64,000 bases of DNA from Pseudomonas eucalypticola (GCF_013374995.1 NZ_CP056030.1:5364501-5428500); one strand, 5' to 3'. Positions 53,559 through 63,594 are shown, numbered from the stretch's first letter. Numbers and translations: made by a program. Notes: generated from the letters alone by a model not told the origin.

Positions 53559-53864
53559 TCACGCCGCGGACAAAATCCCGGTCAGTTGGCACACTTCGGC
53601 TATTTGTTGCATGTCCCGTGGCAGGCCCCGGAAGGCCAGGGTCTTGCCACTGGCGATAGCATCACGCTGCAAGCACAGCAGCAGGGACAGCCCCACGCTG
53701 CTGGACTTGACCACGCCGGCGCAGTCCAGCACCAGGGCAGTGCCCTGGCTGGCCTTGACCAGGGCCTGGCCCTGCTTGCGCAAGGCCGTGCCCGTGCTGT
53801 AGTCCAGCACGCCAGTCAGCAGCAGCTCGCCGCTGGCGCCCTGGCTGATGGCGGCCTGGGTCAT
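53559..53864 (-). CDS. mlaB: MlaB, STAS-domain subunit of the Mla phospholipid transporter
   Basis: MlaB is the cytoplasmic STAS protein that stabilises and activates the MlaFE transporter. The 101-residue product is a single STAS domain, with the GELLLTGVLDYSTGTALRKQ start and the phosphate-site-like CAGVVKSSSVGLSLLLCL near residue 48. Its ATG overlaps the mlaC stop (ATGA). It is the last gene of mlaFEDCB. Confidence 0.93.
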   Translation of the reverse strand: MTQAAISQGASGELLLTGVLDYSTGTALRKQGQALVKASQGTALVLDCAGVVKSSSVGLSLLLCLQRDAIASGKTLAFRGLPRDMQQIAEVCQLTGILSAA

Positions 53865-54502
53865 TGGGCAGCACCCGTGCCCTTCTCGGCCTTGGCCTTG
53901 GCCACTTCGCCGGCCCAGCCGTCGATGGTCTTGTCCAGGTTGTTGCCGTTGCGCTGCATGGCATCGGCGAACTGGTCGCGGAACAGCTTGCCCAGGTTGA
54001 TGCCATTGACGATGACGTTACGCACTTTCCATTCGCCGTTCAGCTTCACCAGGGTGTACTGCACCGGATAGACGGCGCCGTTGTTGCCCTTGACGGTCAT
54101 GTCGACGCTGGTGCGATCGCCTTCGTCGCCCTTGGCAGCGCCCACGGTGATGCCCTGGTTGTTGTACTCCAGCAGCGCGTTGCCATAGAACTGCATCAGG
54201 CCACGCTTGAAGTTCTCCTCGAAGCGCTTGATCTGTTCAGGGGAGGCGTTGCGCGAGTACTTGACGGTCATGATGCTCTTGGAGATGCCATCAGCGTCGA
54301 CCACAGGGCCGATGATGTTGTTCAGGGCATCGTAGAACTTGCTGGGATCGGTCTTGTACTGCTCTTTGTTGGTGGCCAGGTCGGCCAGCAGTTCCTTGGT
54401 GGTGCGATCCACCAGGTCATGCGCCGACTGGTCGGCAGCATTGGCCAGCAGCGGCACACAGGCCAGCAGCACGAGCAGGCCACGTCGCAGGATGGACATC
54501 AT
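53861..54502 (-). CDS. mlaC: MlaC, periplasmic phospholipid-binding protein
   Basis: MlaC carries phospholipids across the periplasm between the MlaA-porin complex and the MlaFEDB transporter. The 213-residue product has a signal peptide (about residues 1-22, ending LLANAAD) and the MlaC/Ttg2D domain, with the VKYSRNASPEQIKRFEENF segment and VNGINLGKLFRDQFADAM near residue 172. I chose the ATG at 54502 with GAGGAG 7 bases upstream over the ATG 5 codons earlier. Confidence 0.95.
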   Translation of the reverse strand: MMSILRRGLLVLLACVPLLANAADQSAHDLVDRTTKELLADLATNKEQYKTDPSKFYDALNNIIGPVVDADGISKSIMTVKYSRNASPEQIKRFEENFKRGLMQFYGNALLEYNNQGITVGAAKGDEGDRTSVDMTVKGNNGAVYPVQYTLVKLNGEWKVRNVIVNGINLGKLFRDQFADAMQRNGNNLDKTIDGWAGEVAKAKAEKGTGAAQ

Positions 54503-54513
54503 GGGGTAACTCC

Positions 54514-54981
54514 TCATTTGGCGTCTTTGCTAACGGTATTGAGCAGGAATTTGCCGATCAGATCTTCCAGTACAAGGGACGACTGGGTGTCATGAATGGT
54601 TCCACCGTCGGTGAGCAGCTTGTCATCGCCACCTACGCTCAGGCCGATGTACTTCTCGCCCAGCAAGCCCGCGGTGAGGATGGAGGCAGTGGAGTCGACC
54701 GGCAGGTTGTTGACCTTCTTGTCGATCTGCATGGTCACCCGGCCAGTGAAGTTGTCGCGGTCCAGGTCAATGGCCGTGACCTTGCCCACGGTGACGCCGG
54801 CCATGGTGACCTTGGCGCGCACGGTCAGGCCGGCGATGTTGTCGAAGTATGCGTACAGCTTGTAGGTATCGTTGGCAGCGCTGGTGGACAGGCCGCTGAC
54901 ACGCAGGGCCAGCAGAATCAACGCCAGTATCCCGGCCAGCAAAAACATGCCGACACCGATTTCCAGGGTGCGGTTTTGCAT
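54514..54981 (-). CDS. mlaD: MlaD, MCE-domain subunit of the Mla transporter
   Basis: MlaD forms a hexameric ring on the outer face of the inner membrane that passes lipid to or from MlaC. The 155-residue product has an N-terminal membrane span (about residues 8-28) and one MCE domain (about residues 38-116), with FDNIAGLTVRAKVTMAGVTV and the LLGEKYIGL lipid-tunnel segment. Its ATG shares one base with the mlaE stop (TGATG). Confidence 0.96.
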   Translation of the reverse strand: MQNRTLEIGVGMFLLAGILALILLALRVSGLSTSAANDTYKLYAYFDNIAGLTVRAKVTMAGVTVGKVTAIDLDRDNFTGRVTMQIDKKVNNLPVDSTASILTAGLLGEKYIGLSVGGDDKLLTDGGTIHDTQSSLVLEDLIGKFLLNTVSKDAK

Positions 54982-55778
54982 CAGAAATCTCCAAACATCA
55001 AAGCGGTCAGAATAAAGTCCAGGCCCAGGATGGCCAGCGAGGCGTAAACCACGGTCTTGGTGGTGGCACGGCTGATCCCCTCTGAAGTGGGCTCGCAGTC
55101 ATACCCCTGAAACACGGCGATCCACGTCACCACGAAGGCGAACACGATGCTCTTGATCACGCCGTTGACGACATCGTCGGTAAAGCTGACGCTGTTCTGC
55201 ATGTTGGCCCAGAACGAACCGTCATACACGCCCAGCCAGTCGATGGCGACCCACGAACCACCCCAGATGCCGACCACGCTGAAAATGATGGCCAGGATCG
55301 GCAGGGAAATGAAACCGGCCCACAAGCGCGGCGCGGCGATGTATTTGAGCGGGTCGACGCCGATCATTTCCAGGCTCGACAGCTGCTCGGTGGACTTCAT
55401 GTTGCCGATCTCGGCGGTCAGCGCCGAGCCGGCGCGCCCGGCGAACAGCAGCGCGGTGACCACCGGCCCCAGTTCACGCAGCAGGGTCAGCGCAACCATC
55501 TGCCCCACGGCCTGCTCGGAGCCGTACTTGGTGAGGATGCTGAAGCCCTGCAAGGCCAGCACCATGCCGATGAACATGCCGGAGACGACGATGATCAGCA
55601 GCGACATCACGCCAACTGAATACAGTTGCTTGACCAGCAGTTGAAAGCCGCCGCCAATACCCCGGCGGCCGACCAGTGCGTGCAGCAAAAACAGCCCGGA
55701 GCGCCCCAGCACCGCCACCATGTCGATGGCCGCGCGGCCGAACAGGCGAATGCGTTCCAGCAGTGATTTCTTGCGCAT
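54981..55778 (-). CDS. mlaE: MlaE, permease subunit of the Mla transporter
   Basis: MlaE is the membrane permease of the Mla ABC transporter (MlaE/YrbE family). The 265-residue protein has five to six spans and the family motif [20 protein letters not shown] followed by EIGNMK near residues 101-127. The coupling segment [14 protein letters not shown] lies after it. The ATG shares its last base with the mlaF stop. Confidence 0.97.
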   Translation of the reverse strand: MRKKSLLERIRLFGRAAIDMVAVLGRSGLFLLHALVGRRGIGGGFQLLVKQLYSVGVMSLLIIVVSGMFIGMVLALQGFSILTKYGSEQAVGQMVALTLLRELGPVVTALLFAGRAGSALTAEIGNMKSTEQLSSLEMIGVDPLKYIAAPRLWAGFISLPILAIIFSVVGIWGGSWVAIDWLGVYDGSFWANMQNSVSFTDDVVNGVIKSIVFAFVVTWIAVFQGYDCEPTSEGISRATTKTVVYASLAILGLDFILTALMFGDF

Positions 55779-56587
55779 CAGCGCGTCCCCAGAAGATCGG
55801 CGCGGTAGTCCGGCGCCGGGAAATGGAAAGGAACGGGCCCGTCGGGGTCGCCTTTCATGAATTGACGGATGCGTGGATTGTCGGCGGCCATCAGCTCCCG
55901 TGGCGTGCCCTGGCCCAGCACCTGGCCATCGCCAACCACGTAGATGTAGTCGGCGATGCTGGCGGTTTCGGCCAGGTCGTGGGACACCACGATGCTGGTG
56001 ATGCCCAGCGCGTCGTTGAGCAGACGGATCAAGCGCACCAGCACCCCCATGGCGATGGGGTCCTGGCCCACGAACGGCTCGTCGTACATGAGGATCTGCG
56101 GGTCCATGGCGATGGCCCGGGCCAGCGCCACGCGGCGTTTCATGCCGCCGGACAGCTCGTCGGGCATCAGCTCCACCGCGCCGCGCAGGCCCACGGCCTG
56201 CAGTTTCATCAGCACGATGTCGCGGATCATGTCGTCGGGCAGGTCGGTATGGACCCGCAGCGGGAACGCTACGTTCTCGAACACATCGAGGTCGGTGAAC
56301 AACGCGCCGCTCTGGAACAGCACGCCCATGTGCTTGCGCGCGTCGAACAGCGCGCTGCGCGACAGGGTCGGCAGGTCCTGGCCATTGACCAGTACCTGGC
56401 CGGCGCTCGGGCGCAGCTGCGCGCCCATCAGGCGCAGCAGCGTGGTCTTGCCGCAGCCGGAAGGTCCCATGATACCGGTGACCTTGCCGCGTGGAATGCG
56501 GATATCGACATTATTGAAGATACTCCGCGAGCCGCGCCTGAAGGAAACACCCTTCAGCTCGACCGCGTAGTCATTATCGGCACTCAT
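55778..56587 (-). CDS. mlaF: MlaF, ATPase subunit of the Mla transporter
   Basis: MlaF is the cytoplasmic ABC ATPase that powers phospholipid movement by MlaEDB. The 269-residue protein has Walker [10 protein letters not shown] near residue 41, the signature [15 protein letters not shown] near residue 144, Walker B ILMYDEPF and the switch His in VVSHDL. The C-terminal tail after about residue 245 is the extension that in E. coli reaches into the partner subunit. It is the first gene of the operon. The genes were first described as ttg2 in P. putida. Confidence 0.97.
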   Translation of the reverse strand: MSADNDYAVELKGVSFRRGSRSIFNNVDIRIPRGKVTGIMGPSGCGKTTLLRLMGAQLRPSAGQVLVNGQDLPTLSRSALFDARKHMGVLFQSGALFTDLDVFENVAFPLRVHTDLPDDMIRDIVLMKLQAVGLRGAVELMPDELSGGMKRRVALARAIAMDPQILMYDEPFVGQDPIAMGVLVRLIRLLNDALGITSIVVSHDLAETASIADYIYVVGDGQVLGQGTPRELMAADNPRIRQFMKGDPDGPVPFHFPAPDYRADLLGTR

Positions 56588-56673
56588 CTAAACTCCTTGC
56601 GATGCAGCCTGTCCTCGGACGCTTCCCCCTGTCACGAAGACACGCGCGCTTCTGGCGGGCCAACTGGCGGCGA

Positions 56674-56703
56674 ACTATATCACCCCTGACACACCCGCCC
56701 CAA
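56674..56703 (-). promoter_or_regulatory. Promoter of mlaFEDCB
   Basis: Minus-strand extended -10 TGATATAGT (hexamer 56679-56674) with TTGGGG (56703-56698) 18 bases upstream, giving a leader of about 80 bases. Confidence 0.6.
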
Positions 56704-56779
56704 GGCTGTCGAATCAGAGCTTTCGCAACAAGACGTTTAAAGGATGACGATCGAACGTGAGGCTTTCGCTCAATACCGC

Positions 56780-56785
56780 TATAAT
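56780..56785 (+). promoter_or_regulatory. -10 element of the kdsD promoter
   Basis: A perfect TATAAT, 33 bases before the kdsD ATG at 56819; no good -35 hexamer is visible. Transcription starting near 56792 would exclude the upstream in-frame ATG at 56744 as the start codon. Confidence 0.55.
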
Positions 56786-56818
56786 CGCCGCCTTTTCATC
56801 GGGCAATACGTTTTCGAC

Positions 56819-57793
56819 ATGAGCCAATCCAGCGACCTGATCCAATCGGCACAACGCACTATCCGCCTTGAACTCGAAGCGGTAGAGGGCCTGCTGGCCA
56901 ACATCAATGCCGATTTCGTGCGCGCCTGCGAGCTGATCCTGGCCAGCAAGGGCCGCGTGGTGGTGGTCGGCATGGGCAAGTCCGGGCACATCGGCAACAA
57001 GATCGCCGCCACCCTGGCCAGCACCGGCACCACGGCGTTTTTCGTTCACCCGGCCGAAGCCAGCCACGGTGACATGGGCATGATCACCGGCGACGACGTG
57101 ATCCTGGCCCTGTCCAATTCGGGCTCCACCGCCGAGATCATCACCCTGTTGCCGCTGATCAAGCGCCTGGGCATTCAACTGATCAGCCTTACCGGCAATC
57201 CCGACTCGCCCCTGGCCAAGGCTGCCGAAGTCAACCTGGACGCCCGCGTGGCCCACGAGGCCTGCCCGCTCAACCTGGCGCCCACCTCGTCCACCACGGC
57301 CGCGCTGGTGCTGGGCGACGCCCTCGCCATCGCCTTGCTCGAAGCCCGCGGCTTCACGGCCGAGGACTTTGCTTTCTCGCACCCGGGTGGCGCGCTGGGC
57401 CGCCGCCTGCTGCTCAAGGTCGAGAACGTGATGCACGCCGGTACCGAGTTGCCGCAGGTACAACGCGGCACGCTGCTCAAGGACGCGCTCATGGAAATGA
57501 CCCGCAAGGGCCTGGGCATGACCGTGGTGCTGGAAGCCGACGGCCGCCTGGCCGGGATCTTCACCGACGGCGACCTGCGGCGCACCCTGGACAAGCCCGT
57601 CGACGTGCACAGCGTGCGCATCGAGCAGGTCATGACCGCCCACGGCAAGACGGCCCGCGCCGAGATGCTGGCGGCCGAGGCCCTGAAGATCATGGAAGAC
57701 CACAAGATCAGCGCGCTGGTCGTGGTCGACAAGGAGGACCGCCCGGTGGGCGCCCTGAACATGCACGACCTGTTGCGTGCGGGAGTGATGTAA
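56819..57793 (+). CDS. kdsD: KdsD, arabinose 5-phosphate isomerase
   Basis: KdsD turns ribulose 5-phosphate into arabinose 5-phosphate, the first step of Kdo synthesis for LPS. The 324-residue product has an N-terminal SIS domain (about residues 35-170, with VVVVGMGKSGHIGNKIAATL, SNSGSTAEI and the HPGGALGRRLLLKV end) and two CBS domains (about residues 200-320, with GIFTDGDLRRTL). The ATG at 56819 follows the promoter; a longer frame starts at 56744 but lies upstream of the -10. First gene of a plus-strand run of ten genes. Confidence 0.97.
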   Translation: MSQSSDLIQSAQRTIRLELEAVEGLLANINADFVRACELILASKGRVVVVGMGKSGHIGNKIAATLASTGTTAFFVHPAEASHGDMGMITGDDVILALSNSGSTAEIITLLPLIKRLGIQLISLTGNPDSPLAKAAEVNLDARVAHEACPLNLAPTSSTTAALVLGDALAIALLEARGFTAEDFAFSHPGGALGRRLLLKVENVMHAGTELPQVQRGTLLKDALMEMTRKGLGMTVVLEADGRLAGIFTDGDLRRTLDKPVDVHSVRIEQVMTAHGKTARAEMLAAEALKIMEDHKISALVVVDKEDRPVGALNMHDLLRAGVM

Positions 57794-57796
57794 AAA

Positions 57797-58321
57797 ATGA
57801 CCCAGAACCTGCTGCAACGCGGCCAGGCCGTCAAACTGGCGGTCTTCGACGTCGACGGCGTGCTGACCGACGGTCGCCTGTATTTCCTCGAAGACGGCAG
57901 CGAGCTCAAGGCCTTCAATACCCTGGATGGCCAGGGCATCAAGATGCTGATCAACTCGGGGGTGACCACGGCCATCATCACCGGGCGCAAGAACCCCATC
58001 GTCGAGCGCCGGGCCAAAAGCCTGGGCATCGCCCACCTGGTCCAGGGCCGCGAAGACAAATTGGTGGTATTGGACGCGCTTCTGGCGCAACTGGGCCTAA
58101 GCTATGAACAGGTAGCCTACCTGGGCGACGACCTGCCAGACCTGGCGCCTATCCGCCGGGTCGGCCTGGGCATGGCGGTGGCCAACGCCACGCCATTCGT
58201 ACGCGAACACGCCGATGGGGTAACCCAGGCGCGCGGCGGCGAAGGCGCCGCCCGCGAGTTCTGCGAGCTGATCCTGCGCGCCCAGGGCAACCTCGAAGCG
58301 GCCCTGGCCGCCTATTTATAG
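57797..58321 (+). CDS. kdsC: KdsC, Kdo-8-phosphate phosphatase
   Basis: KdsC removes the phosphate from Kdo-8-P, giving Kdo. The 174-residue HAD-family enzyme has the nucleophile motif AVFDVDGVLTDGRLYF (about residues 16-31), the ITGRKNPIVERRAKSLGI segment and the metal-binding GDDLPDLAP near residue 116. It lacks a large cap, and tetramers form the site. It lies 3 bases after kdsD. Confidence 0.97.
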   Translation: MTQNLLQRGQAVKLAVFDVDGVLTDGRLYFLEDGSELKAFNTLDGQGIKMLINSGVTTAIITGRKNPIVERRAKSLGIAHLVQGREDKLVVLDALLAQLGLSYEQVAYLGDDLPDLAPIRRVGLGMAVANATPFVREHADGVTQARGGEGAAREFCELILRAQGNLEAALAAYL

Positions 58322-58329
58322 AGTTTCCC

Positions 58330-58902
58330 ATGCCGAGCAAAAAACTGCGCAACCTACTGCTGTTCTGCGTCATCGTGGCGATCTTCGTCTCGGTCGGCTA
58401 TTGGAACATCAACCCGGACACCTTCCTCGAGAAGCCCGCCGCGGCAGTCGACGACAGTGCCATCGACTATTACGCCATCAATGCCGACAGCGTGCAGTAC
58501 CTGCCCGATGGGGGCGTGCAATACCGCATGACCGCCGACAAGGTCGAGCACATGCAGGCCAGCCAGATCACCAAGGTGACCAACCCGGACATGAACCTGT
58601 ACCGTGGCACCGTGTTCCCATGGCATGTGACCAGCGACAAGGGTGAAGTGAACCCGGACGGTACCCAGGTCGAACTGATCGACAACGTGCGCATCGCCCG
58701 CACCGACCAGAAGAACCGTCCGACGCTGATCACCAGCACCCGCATGACGGTATTCCCACAACAGCAATATGCGCAGACAGACCAAGACGTTAGAATCGAC
58801 GGCGCCGGTGGCGTCTCTACGGGCAAGGGAATGAAAGCATATTTGAAAGACAGCAAGATCAACTTGCTGTCCAACGTAAGAGGACTGTATGAGGCTCGTT
58901 AA
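58330..58902 (+). CDS. lptC: LptC, LPS transport bridge protein
   Basis: LptC is the bitopic inner-membrane protein that takes LPS from LptBFG and passes it to LptA. The 190-residue product has one N-terminal span (about residues 7-25, NLLLFCVIVAIFVSVGYWN) and a periplasmic OstA-like beta-jellyroll, with the LptC pattern HMQASQITKVTNPDMNLYRG. Its 3' end overlaps lptA by 14 bases. Confidence 0.95.
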   Translation: MPSKKLRNLLLFCVIVAIFVSVGYWNINPDTFLEKPAAAVDDSAIDYYAINADSVQYLPDGGVQYRMTADKVEHMQASQITKVTNPDMNLYRGTVFPWHVTSDKGEVNPDGTQVELIDNVRIARTDQKNRPTLITSTRMTVFPQQQYAQTDQDVRIDGAGGVSTGKGMKAYLKDSKINLLSNVRGLYEAR

Positions 58903-59428
58903 TACCCTTCCTTTATTGCTCACCCTGGGTACGGCACTGGGAAGCGCGAGCGCCTGGGCACTGCCGACCGACCGTGACCAGCCGATCCACATCCAGTCCG
59001 ATGACGCGCAACTGGACGACAAGCAGGGCGTGGCTGTCTACAAGGGCAATGTGATCATTACCCAGGGCACCATGAAGATCACCGGCAACACCGTGACCAT
59101 CACCCGTAACGCCCAGGGCGACGTCGACACGTTCACGTCGGTGGGCAACCTGGCCTATTACGAGCAGAAGCCGGCCATCGACAAGCCCATCGTGCAAGGC
59201 TGGGGCAAGACCATCCAGTACCAGTCGGCGCTGAACCACATCACCCTGATCGACCAGGCCAAGGTGGTGAACGACGGCAACACGTCCGAAGGCGAGAAGA
59301 TTGTCTACGACACCGTCAAGCAGGTGGTCAACGCCGGCCGCGCCACGGGCGCCAAGGTCACGCCGCGACCACGGATCGACATGGTCATCCAGCCGAAAAG
59401 CAAAACCGACCAGCAGCAGGGCAAGTAA
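58889..59428 (+). CDS. lptA: LptA, periplasmic LPS transport protein
   Basis: LptA forms the periplasmic bridge that carries LPS from LptC to LptD. The 179-residue product has a cleaved signal peptide (about residues 1-25, ending SASAWALP) and an OstA/LptA beta-jellyroll, with [39 protein letters not shown] and the EGEKIVYDT segment. It overlaps lptC by 14 bases and the lptB ATG by one base (TAATG), so translation is coupled. Confidence 0.96.
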   Translation: MRLVNTLPLLLTLGTALGSASAWALPTDRDQPIHIQSDDAQLDDKQGVAVYKGNVIITQGTMKITGNTVTITRNAQGDVDTFTSVGNLAYYEQKPAIDKPIVQGWGKTIQYQSALNHITLIDQAKVVNDGNTSEGEKIVYDTVKQVVNAGRATGAKVTPRPRIDMVIQPKSKTDQQQGK

Positions 59429-60153
59429 TGGCGACTCTCAAAGCCCAGCACCTGGCCAAGGCCTACAAGGGCCGGCAAGTGGTGCGCGACGTCAGCATGT
59501 CCATCGAAAGTGGGCAGATCGTCGGTTTGCTGGGGCCTAACGGCGCCGGCAAGACCACCTGCTTCTACATGATCGTGGGCCTGGTGCAGGCCGACCAGGG
59601 CCGCGTGCTCATCGACGACCTGGATGTCAGCCACCAGCCGATGCACGGCCGCGCCCGCTCGGGTATCGGCTACCTGCCCCAGGAAGCCTCGATCTTCCGC
59701 AAGCTGTCGGTGTCGGACAACATCATGGCGATTCTGGAGACGCGCAAGGAACTGGACAAGGCCGGGCGCCTCAAGGAGCTGGAAAGCCTGCTGCAGGAGT
59801 TCCACATCACCCATATCCGCGACAACCTGGGCATGAGCCTGTCCGGCGGCGAGCGGCGCCGGGTGGAAATCGCCCGCGCGCTGGCCACCGCGCCCAAGTT
59901 CATCCTGCTGGACGAACCGTTCGCCGGTGTCGACCCGATCTCGGTCGGCGACATCAAGCAGATCATCCACCACCTCAAGAACAAGGGTATCGGCGTGTTG
60001 ATCACCGACCACAACGTTCGTGAGACGCTGGACATCTGCGAAACCGCTTACATCGTCAACGATGGCCAGCTGATCGCCGAGGGCGACGCCGAAACCATCC
60101 TGGCAAACCAACTGGTGAAAGAGGTTTACCTCGGCCACGAGTTCCGCCTGTAA
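59428..60153 (+). CDS. lptB: LptB, ATPase of the LPS transporter
   Basis: LptB is the cytoplasmic ABC ATPase that powers LPS extraction by LptBFGC. The 241-residue protein has Walker [10 protein letters not shown] near residue 38, the LptB-typical [20 protein letters not shown], the signature [15 protein letters not shown] near residue 139, Walker [17 protein letters not shown] and the switch His in TDHNVRETL. lptF and lptG are elsewhere. A weak hairpin with TTTT (about 60199-60213) follows. Confidence 0.97.
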   Translation: MATLKAQHLAKAYKGRQVVRDVSMSIESGQIVGLLGPNGAGKTTCFYMIVGLVQADQGRVLIDDLDVSHQPMHGRARSGIGYLPQEASIFRKLSVSDNIMAILETRKELDKAGRLKELESLLQEFHITHIRDNLGMSLSGGERRRVEIARALATAPKFILLDEPFAGVDPISVGDIKQIIHHLKNKGIGVLITDHNVRETLDICETAYIVNDGQLIAEGDAETILANQLVKEVYLGHEFRL

Positions 60154-60254
60154 CGGCGAGGTGTTTGGCTTGCTGCCTGGGCATGTCGCATTTTTTTGGC
60201 TCCGCGGGGCTTTTATTGCGGCATCGCTCTAGGCAAACACTTCGGTTTCAGGCA

Positions 60255-60260
60255 TATAAT
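60255..60260 (+). promoter_or_regulatory. Candidate -10 element of the rpoN promoter
   Basis: TATAAT at 60255-60260 in the 190-base gap before rpoN; no convincing -35 at 16-18 bases. It would give a leader of about 77 bases. Confidence 0.4.
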
Positions 60261-60343
60261 TTGCTTACGACAAAAGCCGAGAGCCTCGGCGCCCTGTAGT
60301 GGATGGCGCTCTGCGCCGGCGAATAAGGTGTTAAGCCCCTGCC

Positions 60344-61840
60344 ATGAAACCATCGCTCGTCCTAAGAATGGGCCAGCAACTGACGATGACCCCGCAGTTG
60401 CAACAGGCCATCCGCCTCCTCCAGCTCTCCACCCTGGACCTCCAGCAGGAAATCCAGGAGGCCCTGGAATCCAACCCCATGCTCGAGCGCCAGGAAGAAG
60501 GCGACGATTTCGACAACAGCGACCCGATGGCCGACAAGGCCGAGCAGCAGGTCACGCCGGAAATCCAGGAGCCCAGCTACCAGGAGACCACCGCCCCCAC
60601 CGTCGACAACCTCGAAGACGGCGAATGGAGCGAGCGCATTCCCAATGAGCTTCCCGTCGATACCGCCTGGGAAGACATCTACCAGACCAGCGCAAGCAGC
60701 TTGCCCAGCAATGATGATGACGAATGGGATTTCACCACTCGCACGTCGGCCGGCGAGAGCCTGCAGAGCCATCTGCTGTGGCAACTGAACCTGGCGCCCA
60801 TGTCCGACACCGACCGGCTGATCGCTGTCACCCTGATCGACTGCATCAACAACCAGGGTTACCTGGATGAGACCTTGCAGGAAATTTGTGACTCCTTCGA
60901 CCCCGAGCTCGACATCGAGCTGGACGAAGTCGAGGCCGTGCTGCACCGCATCCAGCAGTTCGAGCCGGCCGGCATCGGTGCCCGCGACCTGAGCGAATGC
61001 CTGCTGCTGCAGTTGCGCCAGATGCCCGCCAAGACCCCCTGGCTGGCTGAAGCCCAGCGCCTGGTGGCCGAGTACATCGACCTGCTGGGCAGCCGCGACT
61101 ACAGCCAGTTGATGCGGCGCATGAAGCTCAAGGAAGACGAACTGCGCCAGGTCATCGAGCTGGTGCAGAGCCTCAACCCGCGCCCGGGCTCGCAGATCGA
61201 GTCCACCGAAGCCGAATACGTGGTGCCGGATGTCATCGTGCGCAAGGACAACGACCGCTGGCTGGTGGAACTGAACCAGGAAGCGGTGCCACGCCTGCGG
61301 GTCAACCCGCAATACGCCGGCTTCGTGCGCCGCGCTGACACCAGTGCCGACAACACCTTCATGCGCAACCAGCTACAGGAAGCACGCTGGTTCATCAAGA
61401 GCCTGCAAAGCCGCAACGAAACCCTGATGAAGGTGGCCAGCCAGATCGTCGAGCACCAGCGTGGCTTCCTCGACTATGGCGACGAGGCGATGAAGCCCCT
61501 GGTGCTGCACGATATCGCCGAGGCGGTAGGCATGCACGAGTCGACCATTTCACGGGTGACCACGCAGAAATACATGCACACGCCGCGCGGCATCTATGAG
61601 CTGAAATACTTTTTCTCCAGCCACGTCAGCACCTCCGAAGGCGGTGAATGCTCGTCCACGGCCATTCGCGCGATCATCAAGAAACTGGTTGCCGCCGAAA
61701 ATCAGAAAAAGCCATTGAGTGACAGCAAGATCGCTGGTTTACTGGAGGCACAAGGCATCCAGGTAGCCCGCCGCACCGTCGCCAAATACCGTGAATCCCT
61801 CGGGATCGCGCCGTCCAGCGAACGCAAGCGGTTGATGTGA
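60344..61840 (+). CDS. rpoN: RpoN, sigma-54 factor
   Basis: RpoN directs RNA polymerase to -24/-12 promoters and needs enhancer-binding ATPases; it controls nitrogen use, motility and other systems. The 498-residue protein has the glutamine- and leucine-rich region I (about residues 1-50, [20 protein letters not shown]), an acidic region II (about 50-120), the core-binding part, the helix-turn-helix near residues 375-395 ([20 protein letters not shown]), and the RpoN box [10 protein letters not shown] at about 475-484, which reads the -24 element. It is followed directly by hpf and the PTS-Ntr genes. Confidence 0.99.
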   Translation: MKPSLVLRMGQQLTMTPQLQQAIRLLQLSTLDLQQEIQEALESNPMLERQEEGDDFDNSDPMADKAEQQVTPEIQEPSYQETTAPTVDNLEDGEWSERIPNELPVDTAWEDIYQTSASSLPSNDDDEWDFTTRTSAGESLQSHLLWQLNLAPMSDTDRLIAVTLIDCINNQGYLDETLQEICDSFDPELDIELDEVEAVLHRIQQFEPAGIGARDLSECLLLQLRQMPAKTPWLAEAQRLVAEYIDLLGSRDYSQLMRRMKLKEDELRQVIELVQSLNPRPGSQIESTEAEYVVPDVIVRKDNDRWLVELNQEAVPRLRVNPQYAGFVRRADTSADNTFMRNQLQEARWFIKSLQSRNETLMKVASQIVEHQRGFLDYGDEAMKPLVLHDIAEAVGMHESTISRVTTQKYMHTPRGIYELKYFFSSHVSTSEGGECSSTAIRAIIKKLVAAENQKKPLSDSKIAGLLEAQGIQVARRTVAKYRESLGIAPSSERKRLM

Positions 61841-61844
61841 TCCT

Positions 61845-61864
61845 GGCGGCGCGCGAGCGCCGCC
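61845..61864 (+). terminator. Hairpin just after rpoN, possible partial terminator
   Basis: GGCGGCGC (61845-61852) and GCGCCGCC (61857-61864) pair around GCGA, 4 bases after the rpoN stop. There is no T run, so it may slow or protect the message and not end it. Confidence 0.4.
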
Positions 61865-61890
61865 GGTGGGCACCAGATGAGCCACAGCGT

Positions 61891-61929
61891 TCCAGTGGCA
61901 GGTTATCCGACCTGTCTCTTTATGCACTG
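61891..61929 (+). other. Nested hairpin in the hpf leader
   Basis: CCAGTG (61891-61896) pairs with CACTGG (61924-61929), and inside it CAGGT (61898-61902) pairs with ACCTG (61909-61913). The structure ends just before the AAGGAG ribosome site of hpf, so it could shape hpf expression. Confidence 0.4.
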
Positions 61930-61948
61930 GCAATAAGGAGAAAGCGGT

Positions 61949-62257
61949 ATGCAAGTCAACATCAGTGGACATCAACTGGTTGTGACCGACGCCATGCGCA
62001 CTTACATCGGTGAGAAACTGGACCGATTGGAGCGCCATTTCGACAAGATCACCAACGTGCAGGTCATCATGGAGGTCGAGAAGCTGAAACAGAAAATCGA
62101 GGCCACCCTGCGCGTACCCGGCGGTGAGGTAGTGGCCAACGCGGAGCATGACGACATGTACGCGGCCATCGACCTGCTCACCGACAAGCTTGACCGCCAA
62201 CTCAAAAAGCATAAGGAAAAACAGCAGAGTCTGCTGCAAGGCGCGACTGCCCGCTGA
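61949..62257 (+). CDS. hpf: HPF, ribosome hibernation promoting factor (short form)
   Basis: HPF binds idle 70S ribosomes in the 30S channel and helps form inactive 100S dimers in stationary phase. The 102-residue product is the short form: one S30AE/YfiA-like domain with MQVNISGHQLVVTDAMRTYI, LDRLERHFDKITNVQVIMEV and DMYAAIDLLTDKLDRQLKKH, and no C-terminal dimerisation domain, so RMF would be needed for dimers. It is between rpoN and ptsN, the usual place. Confidence 0.96.
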   Translation: MQVNISGHQLVVTDAMRTYIGEKLDRLERHFDKITNVQVIMEVEKLKQKIEATLRVPGGEVVANAEHDDMYAAIDLLTDKLDRQLKKHKEKQQSLLQGATAR

Positions 62258-62269
62258 CCCTCCCCACTC

Positions 62270-62734
62270 ATGACCCAACTTCAACAGATCCTGACCCCCG
62301 GCCGTTCCCTGGTGAACGTGCCGGGCGGCAGTAAAAAGAAAGCCATCGAAACCATCGCCACCCTCTTTGCCCGCGAAGTGCCGGGCCTGGAGATGCAGGT
62401 GGTCTTCGACAGCCTGATTGCCCGTGAAAAACTCGGTTCCACCGGTTTTGGCAACGGCATCGCCATTCCCCATTGCCGCCTGCCCGGCCTGAAATCGCCG
62501 GTCAGCGCCCTGCTGCACCTGGAACACAAGATCGACTATGACGCCATCGACGGCGCGCCGGTCGACCTGGTCTTCGTGCTGCTGGTCCCCCAGGAAGCCA
62601 CCAACGAGCACCTGGCGTTGCTCAGCCAGATCGCCGGCATGCTCGATCGCGCCGACGTGCGCGAGCACCTGCGCTCGGCCAAGAGCAGCGAAGCCCTCTA
62701 TCAAGTGGTTCTGGACGAACAGAAAGGTCATTGA
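62270..62734 (+). CDS. ptsN: PtsN, enzyme IIA of the nitrogen PTS
   Basis: PtsN (EIIA-Ntr) accepts phosphate from Npr in the PtsP-Npr-PtsN chain and acts by binding target proteins such as potassium transport parts. The 154-residue EIIA-fructose-like protein has the phospho-acceptor His68 in [10 protein letters not shown] and the [20 protein letters not shown] segment after it. It is 12 bases after hpf and 2 bases before rapZ. Confidence 0.97.
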   Translation: MTQLQQILTPGRSLVNVPGGSKKKAIETIATLFAREVPGLEMQVVFDSLIAREKLGSTGFGNGIAIPHCRLPGLKSPVSALLHLEHKIDYDAIDGAPVDLVFVLLVPQEATNEHLALLSQIAGMLDRADVREHLRSAKSSEALYQVVLDEQKGH

Positions 62735-62736
62735 CC

Positions 62737-63594
62737 ATGCGCCTGATCATCGTCAGCGGTCGCTCCGGCTCGGGCAAGAGCACGGCCCTGGATGTGCTGG
62801 AAGACAACGGCTTCTACTGCATCGACAACTTGCCGGCCGGGCTTCTGCCAGAGCTGGCAGAGCGCGCGTTGGTACGCACCGAGCTGGCCCAGCCGCTGGT
62901 CGCCGTGTCCATCGATGCCCGCAACCTGCCCAGTGACCTGTCGCGTTTCCCGCAGCTGTTGCAGGAAGCACGGGACAAGCACATCCAGTGTGACGTGCTG
63001 TACCTGGACGCTGATGAAGAAACCCTGCTCAAGCGCTTCTCCGAAACCCGGCGGCGCCACCCCCTGAGCAACACCTCGCGCTCGCTGGCCGAGGCGATTC
63101 GAGTGGAAACCGACCTGCTCAGCCCGATCGCCGACCTGGCCGACCTGAAGATCAACACCACCCATCTGAATCTCTACCAGCTGCGCGACTCCCTGAAGTT
63201 GCGACTGCTGAACAAGCCCGAGCCGGGCACCGCGTTCCTGATCGAATCGTTCGGGTTCAAGCGTGGCATGCCGGTGGACGCTGACCTGGTGTTCGACGTG
63301 CGCTGCCTGCCCAACCCGTACTGGAAGCCCGAGCTTCGCGACCACTCCGGGCTCGAACAACCGGTCATCGACTACCTGGCGGCCCAGCCGGACGTGGAAG
63401 AGATGTACCAGGACATCGCCAGCTACCTGCAAAAGTGGTTGCCGCGCTTCGCCGCCAGCAACCGCGCCTATGTCACCGTTGCCATCGGCTGCACCGGCGG
63501 GCACCATCGTTCGGTGTACATCACCGAACGCCTGGGCCAGGCCTTGCAGCAGACGCTCAAGAACGTTCAGGTTCGCCACCGCGACCTCAGTTGA
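62737..63594 (+). CDS. rapZ: RapZ, RNase adapter / nucleotide-binding protein
   Basis: RapZ binds small RNAs in E. coli and guides RNase E to GlmZ, so matching GlmS to glucosamine-6-P. The 285-residue protein has Walker [11 protein letters not shown] near residue 8, Walker B-like [20 protein letters not shown] near residue 87, and the C-terminal [16 protein letters not shown] near residue 249 that binds ligand and RNA. I chose the ATG at 62737; the TTG at 62731 overlaps the ptsN stop and has no support. Whether a GlmZ-like RNA exists here is unknown. Confidence 0.96.
   Translation: MRLIIVSGRSGSGKSTALDVLEDNGFYCIDNLPAGLLPELAERALVRTELAQPLVAVSIDARNLPSDLSRFPQLLQEARDKHIQCDVLYLDADEETLLKRFSETRRRHPLSNTSRSLAEAIRVETDLLSPIADLADLKINTTHLNLYQLRDSLKLRLLNKPEPGTAFLIESFGFKRGMPVDADLVFDVRCLPNPYWKPELRDHSGLEQPVIDYLAAQPDVEEMYQDIASYLQKWLPRFAASNRAYVTVAIGCTGGHHRSVYITERLGQALQQTLKNVQVRHRDLS

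Noticed and set aside
56744..56818. Upstream ATG of kdsD giving a 25-residue extension
   Set aside because: It lies before the TATAAT -10 element, so the main transcript would not include it.
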